NCBI GenBank assembly: GCA_002305015.1
Contig: DBPW01000033.1
Coordinates: forward strand, 203,062 to 267,061
Length of the DNA stretch: 64,000 nt
Source of the DNA: Bacteroidales bacterium UBA1410
GTDB taxonomy: Bacteria > Bacteroidota > Bacteroidia > Bacteroidales > Dysgonomonadaceae
Reading direction: 5' to 3'
How positions within the stretch are numbered: the stretch's first letter is position 1; every line of letters starts with the position of its first letter. The notes below the pieces were generated by a model. It worked only from the letters and a program-made list of their open reading frames with translations. It was not told the origin of the DNA and searched no databases. Shown one piece after another: positions 26,201 through 36,835 of this stretch. Both the position numbers and the translations under genes were made by a program.

Positions 26201-27321
26201 TTTCCCACAATTTTTGCAATCTCGTCGACAATACGATCGGCAGAATCCGGTTGCGCTAATTTAGCAATATTATTGCTCAACGATTTCAAGCGCTCTTTGT
26301 CTCTGACAACACCCAACGCCACATCAAAAAGCGAAGAAGGTGCATCGGCATCAGCAATCATGATGGCAGCGCCTTTTTCCACCAATGCTTGTGCGTTTTT
26401 TGTCTGGTGATCTTCAGCCACATTGGGCGAAGGAACTAAAATAACCGGTTTCCCCAGCAAACAAAATTCGGATATGGATCCTGCCCCTGCACGCGAAATA
26501 ATCAGATCGGCCACCGAATAGGCATAATCCATATGCGAAATAAAATCATAAAGCCGAACATTCGAAGGAATTTTTCCTTCGTTCTGCAGTTGCTTAATGT
26601 TATTGTAATAATGGTTACCACATTGCCAAATTATCTGTACATCATCCGCTTGTTCAATTTTTGGAAAAGCTGCCATAATACTCTCGTTAAGGGTTTTCGC
26701 TCCAAGGCTTCCGCCAATCATGAGAATCGTTTTCTTTTCGGGGGAGAGTCGGAAAAATTCGATCCCTTTCATTTTATTTTCCTCTGAAACCGTCAAATCC
26801 TGGCGGCAAGGGTTTCCCGTCAGTACAATCTTCTCTTTCGGAAAATATTTCTCGAGACCTTCATAAGCAACACAAATCTTCACTGCCTTTTCAGCCAACA
26901 TCTTATTCGTTACTCCGGGATAAGAGTTTTGCTCTTGAATAAGGGTTGGAATACCTTTAGAAGCAGCTGCACGCAAGACGGGTCCACTGGCATATCCCCC
27001 AACGCCGACAGCCACATCCGGTTTAAAATCGGCAATAATCTTATTCGCCATAGACATGCTCTTCAACAATTTTATTGCCACTACGATATTCTTCAACAAA
27101 TGCTTACGATCGAAACCGGAAACAGGAAGTCCAACAATCGGATAGCCTGCAGCAGGGACACGTTCCATTTCCATGCGGTCTTTTGCTCCGACAAAAAGAA
27201 TTTCCGCATCATCCCACCGTTTTTTTATGGCGTTGGCTATGGAAATGGCAGGGAAGATATGCCCTCCCGTACCGCCACCACTGATAATAACTCTAAGACC
27301 TTTCTCCTTCACAATATTCAA
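26197..27321 (-). CDS. murG: Undecaprenyldiphospho-muramoylpentapeptide beta-N-acetylglucosaminyltransferase
   Basis: 374 aa GT28 enzyme at the cytoplasmic membrane face that converts lipid I to lipid II. The N-terminal motif GGTGGHIFPA, the ASGPVLRAA region and the C-terminal donor-site motif (SRAGAGSISEFCLLGKP) are intact. Overlaps by 4 nt with both ftsW upstream and murC downstream, so the three form one coupled block. Confidence 0.97.
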   Translation of the reverse strand: MNIVKEKGLRVIISGGGTGGHIFPAISIANAIKKRWDDAEILFVGAKDRMEMERVPAAGYPIVGLPVSGFDRKHLLKNIVVAIKLLKSMSMANKIIADFKPDVAVGVGGYASGPVLRAAASKGIPTLIQEQNSYPGVTNKMLAEKAVKICVAYEGLEKYFPKEKIVLTGNPCRQDLTVSEENKMKGIEFFRLSPEKKTILMIGGSLGAKTLNESIMAAFPKIEQADDVQIIWQCGNHYYNNIKQLQNEGKIPSNVRLYDFISHMDYAYSVADLIISRAGAGSISEFCLLGKPVILVPSPNVAEDHQTKNAQALVEKGAAIMIADADAPSSLFDVALGVVRDKERLKSLSNNIAKLAQPDSADRIVDEIAKIVGK

Positions 27322-28676
27322 AAATGAATAACCTCAAATTCAACTTTTTCTTCCCATTCAAGCGATTTATCGGAATCTTTCACCTCAACATCCGTTTCAT
27401 CGCCATCGTTTTCATTAGCATTGTTTTCCTCATCATTTTGCGAAACCGCATTTTCTTCCTTCTTCTTGGTTGAGCCAAAACGATCCGCACTCAAAATGAT
27501 TCCAAAATATGCACACGTTATTAAGGTTGAAGTACCTCCCCTGCTTATAAGCGGTAACGGCTGACCCGTCACGGGAATCAAATTAACGGCTACTGCCATA
27601 TTAACAAATGCCTGAAAGGAAAGAATCAGAGCTGATCCCAAAATCAAATATTTGGGAAACAGTTTGTCGACCTTTCGAGCAATCATCCCTCCACGAATGA
27701 GAAGGATCACGTACAACAACAATACAACCACACCACCCAAAAAGCCCAACTCCTCAATGATAATGGCATAAATAAAATCGGAATAAGCTTGTGGCAGAAA
27801 ATCACGCTCAGTGCTGTTTCCCGGGAACTTACCTAAAAGTCCGCCATTGGAAATTGCAATCTTCGCATGGGCTACCTGGTAATTATCATCGGTTATCGTA
27901 AAATAAGACTCTTCTGCTTCCTCTTTATGGCTGCTGAAATTTTCGATCCGATTTTGCCATGTACCTGCTCTACTCAAAATTCCCTTTTGAGTCCAATCAT
28001 CAGGAATTACTTTCAATAAAAAAATAAAAACTGCAGCCAACCCAATCAAGCACAATGCAACTTTTGCCAGTCTCACGAATTTGACTTTTCCGATAAACAT
28101 AAGCAAATAACAAACTACAAACAGTAAAATAGCTGTCGACAAATTATCAAAGGCGATGATACCGCACACAACGATTGTAAGACCAATCATCCATTTAAAG
28201 AGAACCGCATCGTTTTCGCCGTTTTGTTTGCTCAACAAAAAAGCAATGGTCCCGATCAACGATATTTTGGCAATCTCGGAAGGCTGTATAGTCAATCCGA
28301 AGAAAGAAATCCATCGCTCAGCTCCATTGACTGTGGTTCCAATAAATGGGGTCAATATTAACAAAACGATGGAGGCCAGAAGAACAAAAATCAGCGACGA
28401 AAAATATCGGTAAGGAATGTTGTGGATAAAAAGGATCACGCCTACTCCTCCTATAAGAAAAGTGGCATGACGTAAAATTGGTCCCCAGAGATTTTGTTGA
28501 CGATAAACAATAGTACTGGTTGCACTGAACACTTCTATCAGTGAAATCACGCTTAGGAAAATGAATACGGTCCAAATTACCTTATCGCCTTTAAATATTT
28601 TTGAAAAAATGCTATCCGTCTTCTCCTCTGTTTCCTTCATCGGAGGAAGGGCGGAAATTTCCATCGTTGAATCCAT
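27318..28676 (-). CDS. ftsW: Septal peptidoglycan polymerase FtsW
   Basis: 452 aa SEDS-family membrane protein with about ten transmembrane helices between residues ~35 and 400 and a strongly acidic C-terminal tail (~405-452). Family sequences include NGAERWISFFGLTIQPSEIAKI and, near the C-terminus, PVTGQPLPLISRGGTS. With the FtsI transpeptidase, SEDS proteins polymerise septal glycan strands from lipid II. The acidic tail of ~45 residues is longer than in E. coli. It could in principle be RodA, but position between murD and murG supports FtsW. Confidence 0.95.
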   Translation of the reverse strand: MDSTMEISALPPMKETEEKTDSIFSKIFKGDKVIWTVFIFLSVISLIEVFSATSTIVYRQQNLWGPILRHATFLIGGVGVILFIHNIPYRYFSSLIFVLLASIVLLILTPFIGTTVNGAERWISFFGLTIQPSEIAKISLIGTIAFLLSKQNGENDAVLFKWMIGLTIVVCGIIAFDNLSTAILLFVVCYLLMFIGKVKFVRLAKVALCLIGLAAVFIFLLKVIPDDWTQKGILSRAGTWQNRIENFSSHKEEAEESYFTITDDNYQVAHAKIAISNGGLLGKFPGNSTERDFLPQAYSDFIYAIIIEELGFLGGVVVLLLYVILLIRGGMIARKVDKLFPKYLILGSALILSFQAFVNMAVAVNLIPVTGQPLPLISRGGTSTLITCAYFGIILSADRFGSTKKKEENAVSQNDEENNANENDGDETDVEVKDSDKSLEWEEKVEFEVIHF

Positions 28677-28688
28677 GTCCGTTAAAAA

Positions 28689-30086
28689 CTAAAGTCTTCT
28701 TACACATTCTTTAAACTGCTCGCCTCGATCTTCATAATTCTTAAACAGATCGAAACTTGCGCAACATGGCGACAACAGTACCGTATCGCCTTTTTCAGCC
28801 AATTGGTAAGCCTTGTTTACGGCCTCATCCATTGAACCGGCATCTTCGATTATTGGCACTTTTCCATCAAAAAATGCATGCAATTTCGAGTTGTCTTTAC
28901 CTAAAAAAATCAATGCACGTACTTTTGATTTAACCAAATCCTCGATTTCCGAATAATCGTTTCCCTTATCCGTGCCGCCGAGAATAAGCACCACTTTCGA
29001 TCGCATACTTTGCAAAGCATACCAACACGAATTGACGTTGGTTGCTTTCGAATCGTTGATATATTGTACCCCGCGAACCGTTGCAACTTTCTCCAACCGG
29101 TGGGGCACTCCCTGAAAATCACTTAACGACTGGCGCAACTTATCATCGGTAATATCAAGCAATTTAGCAACGATACCTGATGCAAGAGAATTATACAGGT
29201 TGTGAATACCCTGCAATGCCAATAACTCCTGATCCATTGTAAACATATTGTCTTTCACATGTATATATATCTTATTGTTCTTGGTATAAGCACAGGAATT
29301 GTTGTGTTTTGTTTTGCTGAAACCATAGAGCGAAACTTGAGGTTTCAATTTCTCGATTTCACGTGTTACAATCGGATCATCCACCCAGTAAACGAAGGCA
29401 TCATCAACGGTCTGATTGCGAATAATGCGCATTTTTGCATCCACATAGTTTTGCATGTTATGATCGTACCTGTCGAGATGATCGGGGGTGATATTCATCA
29501 ACACCGCAATGTCCGCTTTAAAATCATACATATCCTCGAGTTGAAAGCTGCTCAATTCCAATACATAATAATCGTAGCTTTCTTCTGCAACCTGCCGTGC
29601 AAAACTTTTGCCTATATTACCACCTAAACCCACATTCAATCCTGCCGATTGCAAAATATGATAAATAAGACTCGCCGTGGTTGTTTTCCCGTTACTGCCG
29701 GTAACGCAAACCATCTTAGCATCGGTATAACGACCGGCAAATTCAATCTCGGAAATCACAGGGATGCCTTTTGCTCTGATTTTCTGAATTAAAGGAGCTG
29801 CATTGGGTATTCCCGGGCTTTTTATGATTTCGTCGGCCCACAAAATCTTCTCTTCTGTGTGTTTTCCTTCTTCAAAATCGATTCGATAATCAACGAGTGT
29901 TTGCCGATTTTCTTCGGTTAATTTTCCGTTATCCGACAAAAACACATCGAATCCTTTCGCCTGAGCAAGAATAGCAGACCCAACCCCACTTTCTCCACCG
30001 CCAAGAATTGCCATGAATTTCTTAGATTTACCGATAGCAGATGCCGAGGGTGTTTTATCTATATTATCAACGTTCATATTGTTCAA
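28689..30086 (-). CDS. murD: UDP-N-acetylmuramoylalanine--D-glutamate ligase
   Basis: 465 aa Mur ligase adding D-Glu. The N-terminal domain has the Rossmann sequence LGGGESGVGSAILA, the ATP P-loop is GSNGKTTTASL, followed by GGNIGKSF and the ELSSFQLE motif typical of MurD, and the C-terminal domain contains LGGTDKGNDY and a catalytic-region LSPCCASFD. It lies 23 nt after mraY and 12 nt before ftsW. The first ~20 residues, rich in Asp/Asn/Lys, are an extension; a Met at residue 26 (KFMAILGG) is a less likely alternative start. Confidence 0.97.
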   Translation of the reverse strand: MNNMNVDNIDKTPSASAIGKSKKFMAILGGGESGVGSAILAQAKGFDVFLSDNGKLTEENRQTLVDYRIDFEEGKHTEEKILWADEIIKSPGIPNAAPLIQKIRAKGIPVISEIEFAGRYTDAKMVCVTGSNGKTTTASLIYHILQSAGLNVGLGGNIGKSFARQVAEESYDYYVLELSSFQLEDMYDFKADIAVLMNITPDHLDRYDHNMQNYVDAKMRIIRNQTVDDAFVYWVDDPIVTREIEKLKPQVSLYGFSKTKHNNSCAYTKNNKIYIHVKDNMFTMDQELLALQGIHNLYNSLASGIVAKLLDITDDKLRQSLSDFQGVPHRLEKVATVRGVQYINDSKATNVNSCWYALQSMRSKVVLILGGTDKGNDYSEIEDLVKSKVRALIFLGKDNSKLHAFFDGKVPIIEDAGSMDEAVNKAYQLAEKGDTVLLSPCCASFDLFKNYEDRGEQFKECVRRL

Positions 30087-30109
30087 TTATTATATCCTGT
30101 TTATTTTGA

Positions 30110-31369
30110 CTACCGCATTTTAAGTGTTGCTACTGCAAAAACAGCCAAGATTATTCCGATAAGCCAAAATCGGGTAACTAATTTAGGCTCTGCAATAGGA
30201 GCAATCGGTTTTTGAATGAGCGCATCGATACCTGCATTCCCCGGTTTTTGAAAATGATGATGCAACGGTGTCATTTTAAAAACCCGTTTACCAACACCAT
30301 ATTTTTTCTTTGTATATTTGAAATAAGTCACCTGAATAATGACCGATAACGCTTCCACAAAGAATACTCCACACAAAATAGGAAGCAGCAATTCCTTATG
30401 AATCAATACGGCAAATACTCCGATGATACTTCCCAATGTTAAACTCCCGGTATCACCCATAAATACTTCAGCAGGATAAGCGTTATACCATAAAAATCCG
30501 ATGGTAGCCCCCACGAAAGCGGCAGCAAAAACCATCAACTCATCACTACCGGGTATGTACATGATATTCAAGTATGAAGCAAAGTCGACCCGCCCTGAGA
30601 GATAAGCCAATATACCCAATGCTACCCCAATGATTGCCGACGAACCTGCCGCCAAACCATCCAAACCGTCCGTAAGATTTGCACTATTTGAAACTGCTGT
30701 AACAATAAGAATCACGGCAATCACAAAAATCACCCATACCGCCTCATCGGCAAAATCACCCATAAAGGAAACCAACCAACGGTAATCGAAGTTGTTATTT
30801 TTTACAAACGGAATGGTCGTTTTTGTGGTTTTAACTTCTTTATCCTCGTATTGAACACTTTCAATGACATTATTCACACGGATCTCGGTATTCTCTCTTG
30901 CAACGATATCGGGACTTAAATACATAACCAATCCCACTATCAATCCCAACCCAATTTGAGCGACCACTTTGAATTTCCCTTTGACTCCTTCTTTATCTTT
31001 TCTGAATACTTTGATATAATCGTCGGCAAAACCAAGTGCTCCAACCCATAGGGTACTTACAATCAATAGAATAATGTATATATTTCCCAGTTTTCCGAAC
31101 AATAATATTGAAAGCAAAATGGCCAAAATAATGATAATTCCTCCCATAGTCGGAGTTCCTCGTTTACTATATTGCCCCTCTAAATCGAGATCACGAATGG
31201 TTTCCCCAATCTGCTTCTTCTGTAACCATCGGATGATGTACTTGCCGACAAAAATCGAAATAAAAAGTGCCAACAAAGCAGCCATTGCAGAGCGAAACGT
31301 CACATACTGAAACATACCGGCTCCGGGAAAATCAAATTGTTCCAAATACTCAAAAAGATAATATAACAT
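30110..31369 (-). CDS. mraY: Phospho-N-acetylmuramoyl-pentapeptide transferase
   Basis: 419 aa integral membrane enzyme making lipid I from UDP-MurNAc-pentapeptide and undecaprenyl phosphate. About ten helices. Conserved motifs include GTPTMGG near residue 73, the catalytic-aspartate region FADDYIKV, the [10 protein letters not shown] loop and the late MTPLHHHF signature. It is longer than E. coli MraY (360 aa) because of an insert (~170-205, including [17 protein letters not shown]) that is common in Bacteroidetes. Confidence 0.97.
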   Translation of the reverse strand: MLYYLFEYLEQFDFPGAGMFQYVTFRSAMAALLALFISIFVGKYIIRWLQKKQIGETIRDLDLEGQYSKRGTPTMGGIIIILAILLSILLFGKLGNIYIILLIVSTLWVGALGFADDYIKVFRKDKEGVKGKFKVVAQIGLGLIVGLVMYLSPDIVARENTEIRVNNVIESVQYEDKEVKTTKTTIPFVKNNNFDYRWLVSFMGDFADEAVWVIFVIAVILIVTAVSNSANLTDGLDGLAAGSSAIIGVALGILAYLSGRVDFASYLNIMYIPGSDELMVFAAAFVGATIGFLWYNAYPAEVFMGDTGSLTLGSIIGVFAVLIHKELLLPILCGVFFVEALSVIIQVTYFKYTKKKYGVGKRVFKMTPLHHHFQKPGNAGIDALIQKPIAPIAEPKLVTRFWLIGIILAVFAVATLKMR

Positions 31370-31397
31370 CGTGAATAATTTGCTTTTAATTTACGAC

Positions 31398-32855
31398 TCA
31401 ATTGCCGAAAAATAATTTTTCCACTTCCTCTTTATCGTCAAAATGATGCTTTACACCTCTTATTTCCTGATAATCTTCGTGACCTTTTCCTGCAATGAGA
31501 ACCACATCGCCGGGTTTTGCCAAAGCACAAGCCGTTTTTATTGCTTCACGGCGGTCAGCAATGGTGAGGACATTGCGCCGTTCGTCTTCCGACAAACCTG
31601 CAAGCATATCGTTCAGTATATCTTGAGGTTCTTCAAAACGCGGATTATCGGAAGTAAAAATGACCTTGCCGCTCAACCGATACGCCTCACGAGCCATAAT
31701 CGGACGTTTTGTTTTATCGCGATTACCTCCACAGCCTATCACCGTAATGATATTTCCTTTTTTCTCCAGAACATCATGAATGGCATTGAGAACATTGGTC
31801 AAGGCATCCGGGGTATGAGCATAATCGATAATGGCGGTAAAACCTTTTGGCGAACGAATGGTTTGAAAACGTCCGGCAACCGGCTTAAGAACAGTAAGCG
31901 TTCTCAAAACATCCTCCTCGTTCAATCCAAGCAATATGCTCGCTCCGTAAACAGCCAGCAGATTATATACATTGAATGTACCCACAAACTGAACGCTAAG
32001 GGGTTTTCCGTTAATTTCGATGTCGGTACCATCAAAATGTTTTTCGAAAATACGAGCCTTGAAATCAGCCATATTTTTCAACGAATACGTATATTTTTTT
32101 GCTTTGGTGTTTTGGAGCATGTACAAACCATTCTTGTCATCGATATTGGTAAGTGCAAAGGCATCGGAAGGCAAATCATCAAAAAACGATTTCTTCACAT
32201 CACGGTACTCCTGCATATTTTTGTGATAATCCAAATGATCTTGGGTAAGATTGGTGAAAATGCCGCCGGCAAATTTCAAGCCATATACCCGCTTTTGATG
32301 AATGGCATGCGAACTGACTTCCATAAATGCATATTCACAACCGGCATCAACCATCATCCGAAGGAACCGATTCAACGTCACAGGATCGAGGGTTGTATGG
32401 GTGGTGGAAAATTTTTCTCCGTTTACATAGTTACATACGGTAGATAACAATCCCGACGCATACCCTTGCCTACGAAACATTTCATAGAGCAGGGTCGCAA
32501 CCGTGGTTTTCCCGTTGGTTCCGGTAACGCCAACGAGTTTAAGATGAGCGGAAGGATTGCCATACCATTGTGAAGCAATCAGAGCCAAAGCGATTGCACT
32601 GTTTTCCACTTGGACATAGGTAATTCGCGAAAAGAATTCCTCGATAAGCGGTTTGTCGTAAACAATCACACTTGCCCCTTCTTCAATAGCTTTTCCTATA
32701 TAGGAATGGCCGTCGGTACAAATGCCTTCAACAGCGACGAAAAGCGATCCCGGCTTTACCTGACGTGAATCGAAAGTAATTGCCGAAACATCCGTTTTTT
32801 CATCCCCTTTGATCGAAACCACATTGCAATCTTCAATAAGTTTACGTAATTCCAT
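31398..32855 (-). CDS. murE: UDP-MurNAc-L-Ala-D-Glu--meso-diaminopimelate ligase
   Basis: 485 aa. ATP motif [12 protein letters not shown], substrate region TTHTTLDPV, and the C-terminal specificity motif DNPR (in SDNPRFEEP), which in this family marks enzymes that add meso-diaminopimelate rather than lysine. This agrees with the lysA gene in the same window. The normal next gene in many bacteria, murF, is absent: mraY follows after 28 nt. Confidence 0.97.
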   Translation of the reverse strand: MELRKLIEDCNVVSIKGDEKTDVSAITFDSRQVKPGSLFVAVEGICTDGHSYIGKAIEEGASVIVYDKPLIEEFFSRITYVQVENSAIALALIASQWYGNPSAHLKLVGVTGTNGKTTVATLLYEMFRRQGYASGLLSTVCNYVNGEKFSTTHTTLDPVTLNRFLRMMVDAGCEYAFMEVSSHAIHQKRVYGLKFAGGIFTNLTQDHLDYHKNMQEYRDVKKSFFDDLPSDAFALTNIDDKNGLYMLQNTKAKKYTYSLKNMADFKARIFEKHFDGTDIEINGKPLSVQFVGTFNVYNLLAVYGASILLGLNEEDVLRTLTVLKPVAGRFQTIRSPKGFTAIIDYAHTPDALTNVLNAIHDVLEKKGNIITVIGCGGNRDKTKRPIMAREAYRLSGKVIFTSDNPRFEEPQDILNDMLAGLSEDERRNVLTIADRREAIKTACALAKPGDVVLIAGKGHEDYQEIRGVKHHFDDKEEVEKLFFGN

Positions 32856-32870
32856 TTCTATTTTTTACTT

Positions 32871-35072
32871 TCATTGCAAAATTATACTGATAGTTGTTCC
32901 CTTTATTACTCCGGAACCCGGAGGAAACGACTGAGAAACAACCTTCCCTGCACCAATCAGGTTTACCCGCATTCCCGTTTTTTCAAGCAAATATACAGCA
33001 TCGCGTGCTCCCATACCCACTACGTTGGGAACTTTTTTTTCGCTGACTGTCAATTCGTTCATATGATACCCCAAACTATCGCTATTAATTTTCACCCAAT
33101 TTGAAGGCAAATCGAAATTATCCGTTATTTTCCACCCTATTGATGCCAATACTACTTCACTCTTTTCTTTATGCCCATTTTTAACGAAGGGTAATTTACT
33201 ACGTGTGGAGTCCACCTTACAATTTTCAGGAAAAAGTCGTGCATTACGAGTGAATATCTGTTCTGCAATATTTTTAAAAACCATTCCTGCCTGTCCTCCA
33301 CCGGAAGGAACTCCTTTAGGTTTTCTAATCCCAACAAAACAAGTATATTGCGGATCATCAGCAGGAAAATACCCACAAAAAGAAACATAATATCCACTGT
33401 ATGCACCACCCGAAGCGATTTGTGCCGTACCCGTCTTTCCTGCAATAGGGAAAAAGTCGGATTTTACGACTTTAGCCGTACCCTTTTCTATCACTCCCCG
33501 CAACATTTCCTTAATCTGCATGAGGGTAGTATCTTTACACATCTTAGGATTCACAACTTCGGCTTCGAACTCGTTGATCACCTTTCCGTCTTTTATCAAC
33601 TTTTTGGCAATAAAAGGCTTAATCATTCTTCCCCCATTTGCTATACCATTGTAAAACATAAGCATATAAATAGGCGGTACTTTTGATTCATAGCCGAAGG
33701 ACATCCACGGCAAAGTTGTCTTTGACCAATAGTTATTTTTATCATCGGGATACCGGATAACCGATGTTCCTTCGATTCCATTTAATGGAACATCCCATGA
33801 CAATGGCTTACGAAGGCCGATCCTATCGATGGCATCCACATATTTTTTCGGATTATTTTCGTACCCTTTGAGTGCTATCTTACTAATAACTACATTTGAC
33901 GATATCTCTATACCTTCGGCAACCGTTAAATAGCCTCTATCCCGACCTTGCCGCCAATAATGATCCCTTACCCATTTTCCTTTATATTGAAATAAACCGT
34001 TGCCCACATAAAAAGAATCAGTGGGTGTAACCACTCCGTCATCCAGAGCGGCCATTACCGTCACGGTTTTGAAAGTCGATCCCGGTTCGTTCATATACGA
34101 AAAAGCATTGGGATTGCCTTCGTAATATGCTCCACTGCCTGTCCTATCGAGATTCGAAATAGCCTTTATTTCACCGGTTTTCACTTCCATAACAATTGCT
34201 GTACCCGACTCAGCCTCAGTTTCCATTAATTTCTCGCGAAGTGCCTTTTCGGTAATTTCCTGAATATCGGCGTCGAGTGTGGTCACCAAGTCATAACCAT
34301 CTTGAGCCGGTATTTCCACCACATCCATCCATTTTCCTTGAATTTTTTGGCGATTTTTCACTCCGGGAATACCTCGAAGCAATGAATCGTATTTCAACTC
34401 TAAGCCACTGGCTCCACCTTTTTCAAGATCTTTATAAACACTCCCGATCGTACGAGTAGCCAGATTCCCGAAAGGTTTTTTTCGGGCATTTTTCTCTTCA
34501 ACAATTAAGCCGCTTTTGTTTGAACGCAGATTAAAAAAAGGGAATGTCTGTATTTCTTTAAGATCGACATACGATATATCCTCTTTAATAATACGTATAT
34601 AACGCGATCGCAAGGGAACTTTTTTCTTGATTCCTCGTGCTTGATAATCCTTCATCCTGCGTTCTTCCGTTTCGCGCAATTTCCAACCATTCAAGATCAC
34701 ATCGCGGTACTGATTAGCACTACGTCCGGGGAACTTTTTGGCCAAAGCTATCGATAAATCTCCAACATATTTATATAAGGTATCCTTTTTCATCCCGTCG
34801 GCCCAAAAATCCATATAAACCCCGTAAAGAGGTTCTCCTGCTGCAAGCAATTTTCCATCGTAGGTATAAATATTTCCCCGATTGGGAAGAATCACCCGGT
34901 CGTTGATCACGGTTTCCTTTTTCCCAACCTCACGCCATTTTTTTCCTTCAGCGCTAAAAATTATTTTTCCTGCCGAAAATACAATCAGTCCGGCAAGTAA
35001 GAGCAATATTGCCACTATGAGTCCATATCGACCCATAACCCCTTCGTTATTATTATTTTGCTGCTGCTCCAT
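32871..35072 (-). CDS. ftsI: Septal penicillin-binding transpeptidase FtsI (PBP3) with PASTA domain
   Basis: 733 aa class B PBP. One N-terminal membrane helix (~15-35), the dimerisation/pedestal region starting ILPNRGNIY (~61), then the transpeptidase domain with the three active-site motifs: Ser332 in GSTFK, SSN at 391-393 and KTGT at 546-549. A C-terminal PASTA domain (~675-733; KVPNVVGMGARDAVYLLEK...PPGSGV) is present, which many proteobacterial FtsI proteins lack. It crosslinks septal peptidoglycan with FtsW. Gaps are 24 nt from ftsL and 15 nt to murE. Confidence 0.97.
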   Translation of the reverse strand: MEQQQNNNNEGVMGRYGLIVAILLLLAGLIVFSAGKIIFSAEGKKWREVGKKETVINDRVILPNRGNIYTYDGKLLAAGEPLYGVYMDFWADGMKKDTLYKYVGDLSIALAKKFPGRSANQYRDVILNGWKLRETEERRMKDYQARGIKKKVPLRSRYIRIIKEDISYVDLKEIQTFPFFNLRSNKSGLIVEEKNARKKPFGNLATRTIGSVYKDLEKGGASGLELKYDSLLRGIPGVKNRQKIQGKWMDVVEIPAQDGYDLVTTLDADIQEITEKALREKLMETEAESGTAIVMEVKTGEIKAISNLDRTGSGAYYEGNPNAFSYMNEPGSTFKTVTVMAALDDGVVTPTDSFYVGNGLFQYKGKWVRDHYWRQGRDRGYLTVAEGIEISSNVVISKIALKGYENNPKKYVDAIDRIGLRKPLSWDVPLNGIEGTSVIRYPDDKNNYWSKTTLPWMSFGYESKVPPIYMLMFYNGIANGGRMIKPFIAKKLIKDGKVINEFEAEVVNPKMCKDTTLMQIKEMLRGVIEKGTAKVVKSDFFPIAGKTGTAQIASGGAYSGYYVSFCGYFPADDPQYTCFVGIRKPKGVPSGGGQAGMVFKNIAEQIFTRNARLFPENCKVDSTRSKLPFVKNGHKEKSEVVLASIGWKITDNFDLPSNWVKINSDSLGYHMNELTVSEKKVPNVVGMGARDAVYLLEKTGMRVNLIGAGKVVSQSFPPGSGVIKGTTISIILQ

Positions 35073-35096
35073 TTTCGATAAAAAAAATCAATCTTT

Positions 35097-35432
35097 TTAT
35101 TTTTTTCGGATTCTATAAACAGGATCGTTGGAAATTTTTAGTCCCAATCCTTCCTTTTCAATCATTTTTTCTATTTCTGTCAAACGACTTGCTTTCGTAA
35201 GATCAGCCGAAATGGTCAACGCTTCATATTTTGCATCTTTAAGTTCACGCTGCAATTTTTCTATTTCCGACATCTTTTGAAGAACGGTATAGCGGTGACC
35301 GATGAAAACAAAAATAATGACAAGAACTATAACGATGAAGCGCATATTTTTCAATAGGAAATCCTCCGTTAGTACACTTCCGCCAAAAACGTAAACGAAC
35401 GATTTTCGTATTTTTTCGAATTTGATTTTCAT
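35097..35432 (-). CDS. ftsL: FtsL-like cell-division protein
   Basis: 111 aa bitopic protein: short basic cytoplasmic part, one membrane helix (residues ~30-47) and a leucine/glutamate coiled coil (~50-95). It has little sequence conservation, but size, topology and place between rsmH and ftsI are those of FtsL, which with FtsB and FtsQ regulates FtsWI. In Bacteroidetes these proteins are often annotated only as a hypothetical or FtsL-like protein. Confidence 0.88.
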   Translation of the reverse strand: MKIKFEKIRKSFVYVFGGSVLTEDFLLKNMRFIVIVLVIIFVFIGHRYTVLQKMSEIEKLQRELKDAKYEALTISADLTKASRLTEIEKMIEKEGLGLKISNDPVYRIRKK

Positions 35433-35444
35433 ACCCTATACCAT

Positions 35445-36395
35445 TTATTCTACTATTTTTTCAGCTATCCGAAGTTTAGCACTTCGAGACCTTGGATTTT
35501 CGGCTTGTTCTTCCTCCGAAGGTACAATTACTTTACGGTTGATGATCTTAAACGGAGTTTGAACGTTGCCAAAAAAATCTTTTACTATTTCACCTTGTGG
35601 ATTTCCCGATCTAAAAAAGTTTTTCACCATTCGGTCTTCCAGAGAATGATAAGAAATCACGCTTATCCGCCCCCCTCTTTTCAATACCGACAACGATTGT
35701 TGCAGCATGTCGGATAGGGCATTCATTTCATCGTTAACCTCGATGCGCAGCGCCTGAAAAGCTTGAGCGAGCATCTTTTTTTCCTTATCCTTATAAACAA
35801 AAGGTTGAAGAATTCCGACAAAATCATCTACCGTTTCTATGGTTGCACTTTCTCGAAACTTCACTATAGAAGAAGCTATCTTCGCAGCGTTTTTCAGTTC
35901 CCCATACGAAGAAAAAACACGAGTAAGCTCTTCCTGCGAATACTCGTTCAGCACATCCGACGCTTTTTTCTTTGCTAACCGATTCATCCGCATATCCAGT
36001 TGACCCGGAAAACGAAAAGAGAACCCTCTTTCAGGATCATCAAAATGATGCGACGACACCCCTAAATCTGCAAGGATGCCATCGACACGCTCTTCATTAT
36101 AATAACGCAGAAAATTTTTTAAATATCGAAAATTGCTTCTAACCAATACAAAACGCGGATCATCAATCCTGTTTCGACACACATCCGCATCCTGATCGAA
36201 AGCATACAAACGACCTTTCTTTCCCAATCGTTTCAATATTTCTCTCGAATGACCTCCGCCTCCAAATGTAACATCCACATACACCCCTTCCGGTCGGATA
36301 TTTAATCCGTCAATACTTTCGTTAAGCAAAGCCGGTGTATGATAAACATTCATTGTGTTAGCTGATTTCGATGACGAATCCATAAAAAAATTCAA
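35445..36395 (-). CDS. rsmH: 16S rRNA (cytosine(1402)-N(4))-methyltransferase
   Basis: 316 aa MraW/RsmH. SAM-binding motif VDVTFGGGGHSREIL, then YAFDQDADVC, the ADLGVSSHHFDDPERGFSFR stretch (family signature, here split by the reader into ADLGVSS and PERGFSF) and late ISYHSLEDRMVK. It methylates C1402 of 16S rRNA at the decoding centre. The ATG overlaps the mraZ stop codon by 4 nt. It begins with a short extension (MNFMDSS...NTMNVYHTPALL); the internal Met before NVYHTPALL is an alternative start. Confidence 0.96.
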   Translation of the reverse strand: MNFFMDSSSKSANTMNVYHTPALLNESIDGLNIRPEGVYVDVTFGGGGHSREILKRLGKKGRLYAFDQDADVCRNRIDDPRFVLVRSNFRYLKNFLRYYNEERVDGILADLGVSSHHFDDPERGFSFRFPGQLDMRMNRLAKKKASDVLNEYSQEELTRVFSSYGELKNAAKIASSIVKFRESATIETVDDFVGILQPFVYKDKEKKMLAQAFQALRIEVNDEMNALSDMLQQSLSVLKRGGRISVISYHSLEDRMVKNFFRSGNPQGEIVKDFFGNVQTPFKIINRKVIVPSEEEQAENPRSRSAKLRIAEKIVE

Positions 36396-36835
36396 ATCAT
36401 CAATTCTTGTATTTTTGCAGAAAATTCTTCGGGAGAAACCAGTGGTTTTTCTAGTTTCTCTTTTGCCCAGATTTCAATGGTATCATCCACACCTAAAAAT
36501 CGGACATCACCATCGATGCTCACCATTTGCAGGTATCGTTTTGGAATCAGAATCCGACCATTAGCATCCATTTCCAAGCGTTCGGCATCTAAAACAAACT
36601 GACGAAAAATTTGTTGCTGATCTTTGTTCCATTTATTCAATTTACCACGCAACACTTCAACTTCTTTCTCCCAAACCGATCCCGGATAAAGCACCAAACA
36701 ATCCTGAAAAATATCTTTACGAAGCACAAGAAATTCTTCTCCTGCCGTCTGCAAACACTTTCGAAAAATAGCCGGCACAAACACACGGCCTTTTGCATCG
36801 GTTTTGGCTTCCATATTTCCCAGAAATTGCAACAC
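36392..36835 (-). CDS. mraZ: Transcriptional regulator / division-cluster protein MraZ
   Basis: Two SpoVT/AbrB-like domains (FLGNMEAKTDAKGRVFVPAIFRK near the start, written here in parts: EAKTDAKGR, FVPAIFR; and RLEMDANGRILIPKRYL in the second half). MraZ forms ring oligomers and binds repeats upstream of its own operon. The frame is open to a TTG at 36862, giving 156 aa, but family members begin just before FLGN, so the GTG at 36835 or the adjacent TTG is the better start (147 or 146 aa); no ATG is available at that place. First gene of the division cluster. I did not find clear TGGG direct repeats like those bound by MraZ in other phyla. Confidence 0.9.
   Translation of the reverse strand: MLQFLGNMEAKTDAKGRVFVPAIFRKCLQTAGEEFLVLRKDIFQDCLVLYPGSVWEKEVEVLRGKLNKWNKDQQQIFRQFVLDAERLEMDANGRILIPKRYLQMVSIDGDVRFLGVDDTIEIWAKEKLEKPLVSPEEFSAKIQELMI

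Noticed and set aside
31443..32447. Long open frame of 334 codons on the strand opposite murE
   Set aside because: It is fully inside murE, has no family features and reflects the codon usage of murE read backwards.
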